Shown here: positions 29,325 to 38,267 of the stretch, one piece after another | Layout: the number at the start of each line of letters is the position of its first letter | Position numbering within the stretch: the first letter of the stretch is position 1 | Origin: Candidatus Termititenax persephonae | Lineage (GTDB): Bacteria; Margulisbacteria; Termititenacia; Termititenacales; Termititenacaceae | Length of the DNA stretch: 52,763 nucleotides | Assembly (NCBI GenBank): GCA_003864475.1 | Contig: BGZO01000005.1 | Coordinates: forward strand, 1-52,763 | Reading direction: 5' to 3' | Notes under the pieces: generated by a model | What the model was told of the DNA's origin: nothing | What the model saw: only the letters and a program-made list of their open reading frames with translations | Databases searched by the model: none | Position numbers and translations under genes: made by a program

Positions 29325-30899
29325 ATGCGTATATTTTACTGCAACCTTAATATAAATAAAATTAATGGAAAACCTCTTTCATTAAATTTAGGTATGCCTA
29401 AAACCAAAGATGCAGCGAGTGGGATAACGAAAGCAATACCTCAAACGGAAAATTCTTTTTTACAAGATTTTGTTAATAATCCACAACAAATTACAGTGGA
29501 CTATCAGTGTTCTATAACCACAGATGGCTTCGTTGGGTTTGGTTCCGAAAATAATATCAATGGTTTATTTCAGATAGAGCAAGACAGCGGATTTGTGTCT
29601 GCAGCCGATATTGAGACTGCCAAACACAATTTAGATGAATTGTTGAAGGCTATTAAACGGGAATTATTAAAACATCCAGAAAAACCTCTTGGCGACAAGA
29701 TTCTCCTTGCTTATATGGTTATCGAAGATAGTTTTGGTGGTTATATTGACGGGGTTAATAGTCCACTTTTAACCCACGCGTTGCTTAATAAAGAAATAGA
29801 TTGTGATACATCATCTCTGATTATATTAGCTTTGGCAGAGGAATTGAAGAACGACGATCTGGAATGGTCAAGCATTGGCATGGTTCTTATGCCTAATCAT
29901 GCCAGCTTACAATATGGCGATAGTTATTATGATAAGGGAGAAAAAATAGATAAGTCCAGATATGAGCGGCAATTTGGTATTCCTCAAGATATTGCTGATA
30001 ATCCGCTTAGAGAAAATGTTTTTGCGATTTTAGCTAATACAACTTGTGGCATCTTGGCAGGACGTAAAAATAATTATCAGAAATCCATTCAGTATTATGA
30101 CCAAGCGTTAGCGCTGAGTGCTTATAACTTTATAGCTTATTATAACAGAGGCATTAATCATTTCTCGCTAGCGCAAGACAAAGCTATCGAACTTGATTTA
30201 TTTAAAAATAAAGATATTGTCCCGTCCATGGCAGACAGAGAGTTTATTTTACAGCACTATACAAAAGCTATTGTTGATTACACACAGGCGAGTCAGATAA
30301 CGAGTAAATACGCCGGTTCCTATTATGGTATAATTGACTGTTGTATTGATTTAATAGATCTGAATATTGAGCCGGAAAAATATGGGCAGTTAGCCCTCGC
30401 TACTCATGCAGAAAAGACACGTGTGTATGGTGAAGACATGGATTCGCCTATAGAACGAGCAGCTGTCTATATGCACTTGCAAAACTATGTAATGGCAGAA
30501 CAAGAATTATATGCATCATTGAACGGATGGCGTAATGATGGTTATTTTCCGCGTACAATGGTAAAGGTGTATAAATTATTGGCGGAAGCTTTACGCGCAC
30601 AAGGCAAGGAAAGTGAGGCGGCGCGATTCGATTCGTATACAGTAGAAGATCTAGACGTGGATCAATTATTTCAACAGACTTTAGATAGCTTAAAGGCCAA
30701 GGATTATGACGGCGCTGAGACAAGTTTTCTGAATATGAAAAATGTTTTGGCTAAACATTATGGATTTACTGTGCATAGGTATTTTGCGGAAGATTTATTT
30801 TATGCAAAACCTGAATTTACAGAACAAGATAATATTCGTGCCATGGAGTTATTAGACGCTTGGGGCAACTTGCTTTTGCAGAACATGGAGACACAATAA
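29325..30899 (+). CDS. TPR-like repeat protein
   Basis: SIQYYDQALALSAYNFIAYYNRGINHFSLA..., HYTKAIVDYTQASQITSKYAGSYYGI; start taken at ATG 29325 (SD AGGAAG, 6-nt spacer). Confidence 0.65.
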   Translation: MRIFYCNLNINKINGKPLSLNLGMPKTKDAASGITKAIPQTENSFLQDFVNNPQQITVDYQCSITTDGFVGFGSENNINGLFQIEQDSGFVSAADIETAKHNLDELLKAIKRELLKHPEKPLGDKILLAYMVIEDSFGGYIDGVNSPLLTHALLNKEIDCDTSSLIILALAEELKNDDLEWSSIGMVLMPNHASLQYGDSYYDKGEKIDKSRYERQFGIPQDIADNPLRENVFAILANTTCGILAGRKNNYQKSIQYYDQALALSAYNFIAYYNRGINHFSLAQDKAIELDLFKNKDIVPSMADREFILQHYTKAIVDYTQASQITSKYAGSYYGIIDCCIDLIDLNIEPEKYGQLALATHAEKTRVYGEDMDSPIERAAVYMHLQNYVMAEQELYASLNGWRNDGYFPRTMVKVYKLLAEALRAQGKESEAARFDSYTVEDLDVDQLFQQTLDSLKAKDYDGAETSFLNMKNVLAKHYGFTVHRYFAEDLFYAKPEFTEQDNIRAMELLDAWGNLLLQNMETQ

Positions 30900-30913
30900 A
30901 AATTTACAAACCG

Positions 30914-31013
30914 CTAATTATTCTTCGCTCAACAAAGCTAGCAGAGCCGCCAGATTGGCCTGCCAATTAATGGCCACTTCATTGGTCGACCAAGAATTTT
31001 GGTCATCGGCGTA
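30914..31013. repeat. 100-bp direct repeat copy 1: detached copy of the GH9 gene 3' end
   Basis: Identical over 100 bp to 34614-34713, same orientation, by direct comparison. Confidence 0.95.
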
Positions 31014-31115
31014 TAACAGTAAAAACAACAGAAACCTACCACCAAAACCCACCAGTAAAAATCAACGCATTGTTAATGCTTTCCCAAACGATACTTTCTT
31101 TATGTGAGGAAAGTT

Positions 31116-33188
31116 ATGCATGTTGTCCCGCTAATCGATAACCATACAATTTCGCAAAAAAACAGTTCGTTGCGCCAATACACTCCGGCAAATCCGAATA
31201 TTGTTTCGCCAGAAGAACATGATTATTTTAAACCCAAACCCGCAAGCCTAGAAACGATCCTGTCGCCGGTCAGATACACCCTGCCTCTGCCAGGGTTCCG
31301 TACCCTGCCAGACATAATCCCGGAAACAGCATCCCCGGCTAAACCAAACCAGCCCCAAAATATTTTACTGAGCGTCGACGGCCAGCAAATACGCGGCGTG
31401 TATTGCGCGGAAGCGACCCAGCCGCTGACCATAGAAACCCCGGCTGACACCAGACAAAAGAATTTATCGGAATGTTTTACAGCCGCATTGCGCGGTGAAA
31501 CAACCAGCGTGGTCATCGGCGGCCTGTATTTTGACCTGACGTATGACACGGCAGTCGGACAATTTTCTCTGGCCAATGACGATACTGTCTACCACCTGCC
31601 TCTTGGTCCGGTTGAGCAAAAACCACCATTGTCAGAATCTCAAAATATTACCGCGCAAAACATAGGCTACACCGTCGACAACGCCCCCAAGCAGGGATTT
31701 GAAATATTAAAATCAATTATCTCCGCGATCAAAGACCACCCGGACGGAGACGCTGCCGCTATTCTATCTGATGTTCTGGACGGGTTAAAAACCATAGGCA
31801 AAGACCGCGCCATTGACCTACTAAATGACCTGTACTCCGCGCAGAAAAACAATCCTATCGATATTATCTTTCAACGCCGGATATCCGCCATTATCTATGA
31901 CGCAATTTATGCCCTGGAAACACTGGTTTATAAGGACAAGCTGGCCGCCGACAAAGCCGAATTTCAGGTAGCCGCGGCTGATATTGATGTCATAGGCCAA
32001 ACACGCAAACTAATGGAAATCCAACAGAGGTGGCAGCAAGAAATAGACAAATTGCCCAATGTCTCTAAGCGAGAGCCTCAGCAAAAATTATTGCACACAA
32101 AACTGCTAAATGAATTCTTGCTTAAAACTTTTATCGAGGAGATATTTTTGCCTGACTTATTCGACAAATATCCGCGCCTAGAGAATTCTATGTTCATGTT
32201 CGGTTTCGGCCGTTTATTGTCCGAAAACAACAAACTGGGAGCTTCGGCCGGCTCGGATATGGACTCCAATGTTATTGTCGGCTCCGGGCAAGGGACCGGC
32301 TCGATAATCTGTGAGAACGAAGCTGATGTCGAGACCATAAAACAGGAATTAAAAATCGCTCAAGAAGTTTTGGACGCTTATTTGCATCTGAATATGGAGA
32401 TCGATGATGAATTTACAGTTAGAAGTTTTGATGAGTTTGAGGAATCAATTTCTCCAGAAGGAAAAAACTTAGAAAATGACCCAGAAAAATCAACACAATT
32501 TTATATATCTATACTAAGAGATTATTATCAGTTTCATGAGCCAAATGAAAGGATTATATTGGACTTTCATAACGCTATTAATATTTCTGCTAAAAAATTT
32601 GACATAAGCTCGCCTATCCAAGCAATTTTTGAAGAAAACTTAAACGATTCTAGTAAGTACTCTATAGGCATGGCACATGGAGACGATCCCTTGCCTTTGG
32701 GCAATAAAAGATATACCGATAAAGTTATCGGTAGCGGCAACGAACAACCGGACAACTGGTATTTCTCCATGAAATACACGGTTAACCGCTTTTATGATTT
32801 TCTCTACAAACTGGAAAGTCTCAAAGGAACACCAGATGAAGTGAGTCTGTCTGCTGTTGGATTGAGCGAAAAAGACGCTTTGTTCATTAAGAATGTCAAT
32901 AATATGATGCTAGCTTTACAAAATTATGCTCTCAAGCTACATCCAGAAAACTGCGGCTATTTGTCCGCCGCTGACTTTCAAGAATTATATGCCCGCCCGG
33001 AATTCCGTCAGGAATTCAAGATAATTGCTGAAAAATTGAGTATTCAGCCGGGACTACTTGAAAAAATCAGTTCATCTTTTAACCAAGATTATAGAAAACT
33101 AGGCCATACATTTTTTAAAAGACTAGATGAAAAAATGTTTGGACTTCACCAAAAGATAGCCGCGGCTGACGCGCTAAAAAACCATTAG
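31116..33188 (+). CDS. Hypothetical protein (~690 aa), unknown family
   Basis: Long ORF; start taken at ATG 31116 (SD gtgagg) rather than GTG 31104; no recognised domain. Confidence 0.65.
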   Translation: MHVVPLIDNHTISQKNSSLRQYTPANPNIVSPEEHDYFKPKPASLETILSPVRYTLPLPGFRTLPDIIPETASPAKPNQPQNILLSVDGQQIRGVYCAEATQPLTIETPADTRQKNLSECFTAALRGETTSVVIGGLYFDLTYDTAVGQFSLANDDTVYHLPLGPVEQKPPLSESQNITAQNIGYTVDNAPKQGFEILKSIISAIKDHPDGDAAAILSDVLDGLKTIGKDRAIDLLNDLYSAQKNNPIDIIFQRRISAIIYDAIYALETLVYKDKLAADKAEFQVAAADIDVIGQTRKLMEIQQRWQQEIDKLPNVSKREPQQKLLHTKLLNEFLLKTFIEEIFLPDLFDKYPRLENSMFMFGFGRLLSENNKLGASAGSDMDSNVIVGSGQGTGSIICENEADVETIKQELKIAQEVLDAYLHLNMEIDDEFTVRSFDEFEESISPEGKNLENDPEKSTQFYISILRDYYQFHEPNERIILDFHNAINISAKKFDISSPIQAIFEENLNDSSKYSIGMAHGDDPLPLGNKRYTDKVIGSGNEQPDNWYFSMKYTVNRFYDFLYKLESLKGTPDEVSLSAVGLSEKDALFIKNVNNMMLALQNYALKLHPENCGYLSAADFQELYARPEFRQEFKIIAEKLSIQPGLLEKISSSFNQDYRKLGHTFFKRLDEKMFGLHQKIAAADALKNH

Positions 33189-33772
33189 TTATAATCATAT
33201 TCGACCCTATCTTCTAAAATTTTAGTGATTTTGCCGGTTTCGGATATCTCAATTACATTAAAATATTCTCCTTGAGAACTTCTTACTCTGTTTAGCCAAA
33301 TTCTTTTGGGTAATCCATTGTCTTCATAAAAAGTCACTGTATCTCCTTTGTATAACATAAGCTGTTCGCCAGCATCGGTAAGATTTATTTTTATTTCATC
33401 TTTTACGGAGAACCGTTCTAACTTGCCGCTGTGATAGAAAAAAATTCCCCTTGATAAAGGGAACTCTTGGCCTCTATGTTCGTACTTGTAGCTGTCATTG
33501 TAATTCTTATTGTGTAAACCAGTTCCGTGGAATTTTCCATCTTTGTATAAATATATCCTTCCATCTATGGGGATTGTATGTCCTTGATAAGTTATCACTG
33601 TTAGTTCTATAGCAAAACTTTCCAATTCGCCGGTCGGATGATAATGCGGACGTATTAACGGAAATGTCTGCCCAAAAATCTCCACAGTGTTGCCGGAGAT
33701 TTTGGCGATGGAATCATCTGCTCCGATTAGCTGTTCAGAGTTGCTCATAAGTTTACTTTGCATAACTTTCAC
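33185..33772 (-). CDS. Hypothetical protein (195 aa), short antiparallel repeat-like sequence
   Basis: ORF with coding-like composition, preceded by the GGGTATATAATAT promoter-like module. Confidence 0.55.
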   Translation of the reverse strand: MKVMQSKLMSNSEQLIGADDSIAKISGNTVEIFGQTFPLIRPHYHPTGELESFAIELTVITYQGHTIPIDGRIYLYKDGKFHGTGLHNKNYNDSYKYEHRGQEFPLSRGIFFYHSGKLERFSVKDEIKINLTDAGEQLMLYKGDTVTFYEDNGLPKRIWLNRVRSSQGEYFNVIEISETGKITKILEDRVEYDYN

Positions 33773-33853
33773 CTGCGTATATTATATACCCAATTTCACC
33801 GGGGATTATACATGTGTTTTTCATGCACAGTTCATGCACAGTTTTTCATGCAA

Positions 33854-33983
33854 AGAAGTAAGTCTGTCCGCTGTTGGATTGAGCGCCAAGAACGCGCCGT
33901 TTATGTCCTTGATAAAATTCAAAAAATCAGAAAAAACAAATCTCCCCCAACAGTCCGAAAACTCAAGTGGACAAGCCCAATAA
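33854..33983 (+). pseudogene. Mosaic gene remnant (internal piece of the 31116 gene + 3' end of the GT2 gene)
   Basis: 33854-33903 resembles 32838-32886 (EVSLSAVGLS...); 33899-33978 resembles 29186-29264 (MSLIKFKKSEKT...). Confidence 0.75.
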
Positions 33984-34298
33984 CTCCAGATAATTGCGCC
34001 GCGCGGCTAAAACACGGTGAATAATCACTTGTTTCAGTGTTTCATCGGTTACATAAAAAATCAAATAATTATCCACTGGTAAAATACGAAACCCTTGTTT
34101 ACGCAAAAACACATCTTTTACTAACGAATGTCTCTTGGGCAGGAACGTCAAATTAGAAATAGTTTTATAGAGTTTTGCCACTAATTTGACCGCCGTGTCC
34201 GGTGCGCTTAATTGCCGGGCTATATATTGAAATATTCCTCCCAAATCTTGATCCGCGCTGGGCGTAACTGTTACGGCGTACTTATTTGGCTTGCCCAT
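33963..34298 (-). CDS. RelE/ParE-family toxin
   Basis: YAVTVTPSADQDLGGIFQYIARQLSAPDTAVKLVAKLYKTISNLTFLPKRHSL...FRILPVDNYLIFYVTDETLKQVIIHRVLAARRNY; start taken at MGKPNK (34298). Confidence 0.85.
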   Translation of the reverse strand: MGKPNKYAVTVTPSADQDLGGIFQYIARQLSAPDTAVKLVAKLYKTISNLTFLPKRHSLVKDVFLRKQGFRILPVDNYLIFYVTDETLKQVIIHRVLAARRNYLELLGLST

Positions 34299-34554
34299 AT
34301 TGCGCCTGATACTTGGCAAACACTGTGTCCAAAGGCAGCAATTTTTGGCCGGAGGCGACTTCCGCTTGCGAAGCGGCTAATTTGTCGTAAATTTCCAATC
34401 TAGCCAAACGCTGTTCATAATCTTCCGCGCTCAAAACCACTAAGTCGGCATAGCCGTTTTTGGTAATGAAAATCGGCTCATGCTGGGAATGTGCCAGCTT
34501 AGCGATTTTTGTAGTATTTGTCCTTAATTCGGATAAAGGTTGTATGGTTGGCAT
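34282..34554 (-). CDS. Phd/YefM-family antitoxin
   Basis: MPTIQPLSELRTNTTKIAKLAHSQHEPIFITKNGYADLVVLSAEDYEQRLARLEIYDKL; overlaps the toxin start. Confidence 0.85.
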   Translation of the reverse strand: MPTIQPLSELRTNTTKIAKLAHSQHEPIFITKNGYADLVVLSAEDYEQRLARLEIYDKLAASQAEVASGQKLLPLDTVFAKYQAQYGQAK

Positions 34555-34570
34555 AGTTGAATTACTCCCT

Positions 34571-34600
34571 AAATTAGTATATGTATTATATTACTAATTT
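34571..34600. promoter_or_regulatory. Inverted repeat, candidate TA operator
   Basis: AAATTAGTA - 12 nt - TACTAATTT (9-bp perfect arms) just upstream of the antitoxin start. Confidence 0.5.
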
Positions 34601-34613
34601 GTATATAGTCAAT

Positions 34614-34713
34614 CTAATTATTCTTCGCTCAACAAAGCTAGCAGAGCCGCCAGATTGGCCTGCCAATTAATGGCCACTTCATTGGTCGACCAAGAATTTT
34701 GGTCATCGGCGTA
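34614..34713. repeat. 100-bp direct repeat copy 2 (3' end of the intact GH9 gene)
   Basis: Identical to 30914-31013. Confidence 0.95.
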
Positions 34714-37161
34714 AATACGCATCGCCGGATAAGTCTGAATGGACATGGCTATAGTGTCGCCGGAATACGCCACGCTGTTCGGGCCGCCGACCAGCAAGCC
34801 GTCCGGAGTAGGATATTGGCCGGACATAGATGGCCGGAAATGCGGCTGGCGCACTGATTTTTCGCCAAAACCAGTGATATAGGAAATACCGTTAGGATTT
34901 TTACCCAACAGATAATCCACTATTTTCAGTGCGCCCTGTTTATATTTAAGATTGCCAGTCTGTTTATAGATATACATTAACTCCAACCCGGCGGTGGCCG
35001 CTACGGAATTGGAACCCCAGTCAAATCCAGCGCCGATTCCGGCAAAAGCCAGACCGTAAGGATTTTCAGCCTGCCGCGCCAGCAAAGCATCCGCGTATTT
35101 AATTAACGCGCTCTCTATCTTCTGCTGTAATTCAGGGTCGGCGTTGGAATTGCGAGTATAAGAAAACAAGGCCAAATAATTGACGTTGCCCCAGTCCGGC
35201 GCGTTGTCGCCAAAGCGGTCTTGCGTCAACAGAGCGGGTAAATTGTCTTTAATATATTTTTGATATTTTGCTTCACCAGTGGCGTTAAAAAGCTCCACTG
35301 CCGCCCACAATCTTTCGTCTTGGTCTTGGTGGTCTGTGTAAGGCCCGCCGTATCTATGATTGTCATAAGTTTCCGCGGTCATAATTAAATCAGGATTTTG
35401 GACTAGAAAAGCCCAGGCTTGTTCCGCGGCGGCCAAATATTGCGCGGCCATAATTCTATCCTCGGCGACGGCGGAGTTTTTGTACTCGGCGTAGCCCAGC
35501 GCCATGGCCGCCGCGAAGTCTGCCGTGGCTGTGGTGGACACCGGAAGAACAGTTTTGAGCTGCGCATCGTCTTGCGGCGCGACTTCCGAAGCCAGCCATT
35601 CTGCCGCCGTTGCTTTATGATAGCAGGCTCCGTCCGTGCGCTGCATTTTGAGCAGAAAATCCAGTTCGTGTTTGACGATAGAGAGATAATCCGCCCGCGC
35701 CGCATTTTCGCGCGGCACCAGACCAGCGTCGTAAGCCAAATCATTGTCCGCATATTTTTTATTGACCAGCAGCAGACCCGCGCTGTAAGCGCCGTTGACC
35801 GTATATTTACCGTAATCACCGGCATCATGCCAGCCCCCAGAGACATCGATAGTCGTTTCAGAACCGTAAATTGGCGTTTCTTTATCCTGTTCATGAATAT
35901 TTCCGTAGGGTCCGTGTTCGCCGTCGGTAAACCATTTGAAGGCCAGTAAAGCGGCGTTACGTGTCGCGGACAGCCCGGCGGCGGGATTTTCTTTAAGGAC
36001 GACGGGTGTTTTTAATTCGCCGCTAATGCCGTTTTGTTGCGGCACAATCAGCGTGTATGTTCCCGGCTGTTCCAGCGCTGAAAAATCCAAAACCATTACT
36101 TTGGCTCCGGCATCTTTATAGACTTGATTGTAAGTTGACCTGCCAGTCCAGACGGCCTCTCCCTGTGTATTCTGTACCGAAAACTCCAGGCTGTCTACCG
36201 CACTATCCGCGGGAAGTTCCACAATGGCGGTCTTGGCAAAACCGCGGATATAACCGATTTGATTGCTCTGTATAGTTTGGTCATTGACTTGCGGCGCGGG
36301 TTCCGGCTGGACTACGATTTCAATATTGCTGACTCTGGCAAAATAATTTGTTGCTCCAGCGGTCATAAAAGCCAGCACGCCGATATTTTGCATCTCTTTA
36401 GGCACAATAAATTCATAAACGCCGTCCTGCGGCGGCACGAAGCCTTTAAGGTCGCTACCAAAATCCAGTTCAAAATTGCCGGGTTTCAGTTCAATTCCGT
36501 TCAGGGTTACTTGAAAAATTTTTTGCCCCCATAAAGCTCGAAAATCCTGTCCCACCTGTAAAGTCAGACGTAATGTTTTCTCGCCATAGTCTATGGTTTT
36601 ATTAACTACTACCGCGAACATTTCGCAATCGGCAAAACTGCTGTTGAGCCGTGGATCATAAATTTCAAAGCCGCCGGGAACCCGCCGACCCTGTAAACGG
36701 TTTTTGTCCCACAATGGTTCAATATGAGCCACGTTAATTTTTAAGACTTTTTCGTTTTCCGCCAAACCGCGGACAGGCTCCGTTATTGGACGAACCGCGT
36801 TATGCGCGGCATCCGGCTCCGGGTTTGGCTCAGAAACAATCGGCGCTTGAGCGCTGTAAACCAACTCTTTTAATAAATCTTCTTTGGTTTGGAAATGTTT
36901 CATTAGTTCGGCGACAGCGGCCTCAACTTCCGGCGTGTCAATAATATCGTTAAAAGCCGTGTCCTCGCGGCTTTGGGTGTCCACGAATTGCCGCAGAGTT
37001 CTCTGGTATTTCTGCGGCAGCTCGTCGATAGGCCGACCCTCTAGGATTAACTGCAAAGCTTGTTTTATTTCCTGCTCGGAATCAATCTCGCCGCTAAAAT
37101 CCGCGTCCGCGCGGCGCAGCTCTCTTTGATAGAATGCGGCATTATCAATGTTAATACCCAT
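34618..37161 (-). CDS. GH9-family endoglucanase with N-terminal EF-hand/dockerin-like module, CBM-like domain and CelD_N-like Ig domain
   Basis: TIDVSGGWHDAGDYGKYTVNGAYSAGLLL, YGGPYTDHQDQDERLWAAVELF, DYLLGKNPNGISYITGFG, PDGLLVGGPNS are GH9 signatures. Confidence 0.9.
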   Translation of the reverse strand: MGINIDNAAFYQRELRRADADFSGEIDSEQEIKQALQLILEGRPIDELPQKYQRTLRQFVDTQSREDTAFNDIIDTPEVEAAVAELMKHFQTKEDLLKELVYSAQAPIVSEPNPEPDAAHNAVRPITEPVRGLAENEKVLKINVAHIEPLWDKNRLQGRRVPGGFEIYDPRLNSSFADCEMFAVVVNKTIDYGEKTLRLTLQVGQDFRALWGQKIFQVTLNGIELKPGNFELDFGSDLKGFVPPQDGVYEFIVPKEMQNIGVLAFMTAGATNYFARVSNIEIVVQPEPAPQVNDQTIQSNQIGYIRGFAKTAIVELPADSAVDSLEFSVQNTQGEAVWTGRSTYNQVYKDAGAKVMVLDFSALEQPGTYTLIVPQQNGISGELKTPVVLKENPAAGLSATRNAALLAFKWFTDGEHGPYGNIHEQDKETPIYGSETTIDVSGGWHDAGDYGKYTVNGAYSAGLLLVNKKYADNDLAYDAGLVPRENAARADYLSIVKHELDFLLKMQRTDGACYHKATAAEWLASEVAPQDDAQLKTVLPVSTTATADFAAAMALGYAEYKNSAVAEDRIMAAQYLAAAEQAWAFLVQNPDLIMTAETYDNHRYGGPYTDHQDQDERLWAAVELFNATGEAKYQKYIKDNLPALLTQDRFGDNAPDWGNVNYLALFSYTRNSNADPELQQKIESALIKYADALLARQAENPYGLAFAGIGAGFDWGSNSVAATAGLELMYIYKQTGNLKYKQGALKIVDYLLGKNPNGISYITGFGEKSVRQPHFRPSMSGQYPTPDGLLVGGPNSVAYSGDTIAMSIQTYPAMRIYADDQNSWSTNEVAINWQANLAALLALLSEE
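36929..37161 (-). repeat. Duplicated 5' gene module (N-terminal LRRADA domain), copy in the GH9 gene
   Basis: High nucleotide identity by eye to 40198-40430. Confidence 0.9.
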
Positions 37162-37174
37162 GGCCGGGCTCCTT

Positions 37175-37897
37175 TTAGTTTTTCAGCTCAACCTGGACAG
37201 TCATTTTAAAACCATTGTTTACAAAACCTTTAATGCCAACCCAGATATCTTTCATACCGGAGATGTCATAAACTAATTCGTCGCCGGCATCGAGGCTTTG
37301 CTCAATGTAACTATCGTTAACGGTAAAGCCTTCCGGCTCCGGGAAAGCTCCCATTACAGGATTGTGATTGTAGGTGTTTTGGGGGTCATAAGGTCCTTCG
37401 TTCAAGCCAAAGCCCACAGCTTTGCCGCCCCAAATAAGTTTGTCTTTCCCTTCTATGGATGTTACCGTAACCACCAGTTTGGTATAGCCAGAGGGATTGA
37501 TTTTGCCGAGAAATACTCCCGAAGCTTCGCCCCTAGTACCGGAACCGTCAATAGTTAAAGTGTTGCCATTGACCGTATATTTGCCGGGACCCCAGACCAC
37601 TTCCGGTTTCTTCAGCAGCGCGACAGGTTTGCTGTCGGACTGCACGGCCTGTGTCGCCTGCACCGCATTGTTTTGCCCCAAGGCCACCCGGCGCAAATAG
37701 CTTTCCGCTTCCGACACGGAGCTGCCGTTGAATTTTTGCGCAGCCTCTTTGGACACTTCCTGGGCAGCGTTAAGCAATTCCTCATTTGTGTCTATGCTAC
37801 CGTTGTAGGCTTTGTCTCCATTGCCTGCATCCGCTCTGCGTAAAGCGCGCTGATATTGTGGTAACGCTTCTGAAATCTTTAATGAAAATCCGCTCAT
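37175..37897 (-). CDS. CBM-like beta-sandwich protein with N-terminal LRRADA module
   Basis: YQRALRRADAGNGDKAYNGSIDTNEELLNAAQEV N-terminus; beta-sandwich-like remainder (WGPGKYTVNGNTLTIDGSGTRGEASGVFLGKINPSGYTKLVVTVTS). Confidence 0.65.
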   Translation of the reverse strand: MSGFSLKISEALPQYQRALRRADAGNGDKAYNGSIDTNEELLNAAQEVSKEAAQKFNGSSVSEAESYLRRVALGQNNAVQATQAVQSDSKPVALLKKPEVVWGPGKYTVNGNTLTIDGSGTRGEASGVFLGKINPSGYTKLVVTVTSIEGKDKLIWGGKAVGFGLNEGPYDPQNTYNHNPVMGAFPEPEGFTVNDSYIEQSLDAGDELVYDISGMKDIWVGIKGFVNNGFKMTVQVELKN

Positions 37898-37967
37898 AAT
37901 TTTTCTCCTTTACTGTTTTTATTTTTTTGAAATACAAAATACGATCAAGATGACAATTTAAAGAGGT

Positions 37968-37988
37968 CTACATAGGCAACACCTCCTT
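37968..37988 (-). promoter_or_regulatory. Start-stop element: strong SD followed by ATG-TAG
   Basis: Minus strand AAGGAGGTG-TTGCCT-ATG-TAG in the leader of the 37897 gene. Confidence 0.55.
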
Positions 37989-38028
37989 CTTAAGATTTAT
38001 CTATGAAATATTTGTCTATAAATTTTAC

Positions 38029-38057
38029 GGGGGGGGGGGGGGGGGGGGTTTTTTTTT
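38029..38057. repeat. Homopolymer tract G20-T9 (plus strand)
   Basis: Direct reading; exact length uncertain in any assembly. Confidence 0.8.
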
Positions 38058-38133
38058 ATTAACATTTTCTCTTTTTAAATTTCCACCATTTTGTATACCC
38101 TCTTTTTTAAAAATTATAATTTATTTTGTTTAA

Positions 38134-38165
38134 TTTTTTTTTTTTTTTTTCTCTGGGGGGGGGGG
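38134..38165. repeat. Homopolymer tracts T17 and G11
   Basis: Direct reading (T17 38134-38150, G11 38155-38165). Confidence 0.8.
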
Positions 38166-38267
38166 TAATTGTTAAGTAATAATCATTCATTTTCAACTCC
38201 TACCATATTGTATACCCACTTTGTTAAAAATTATACATATATGTTGTCAAGATTTTTTCTTTATTTT

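Noticed and set aside
30914-34713. Classical transposon or IS element between the 100-bp repeats
   Set aside because: No transposase or integrase ORF and no terminal inverted repeats; kept only as a direct-repeat-bounded segment.
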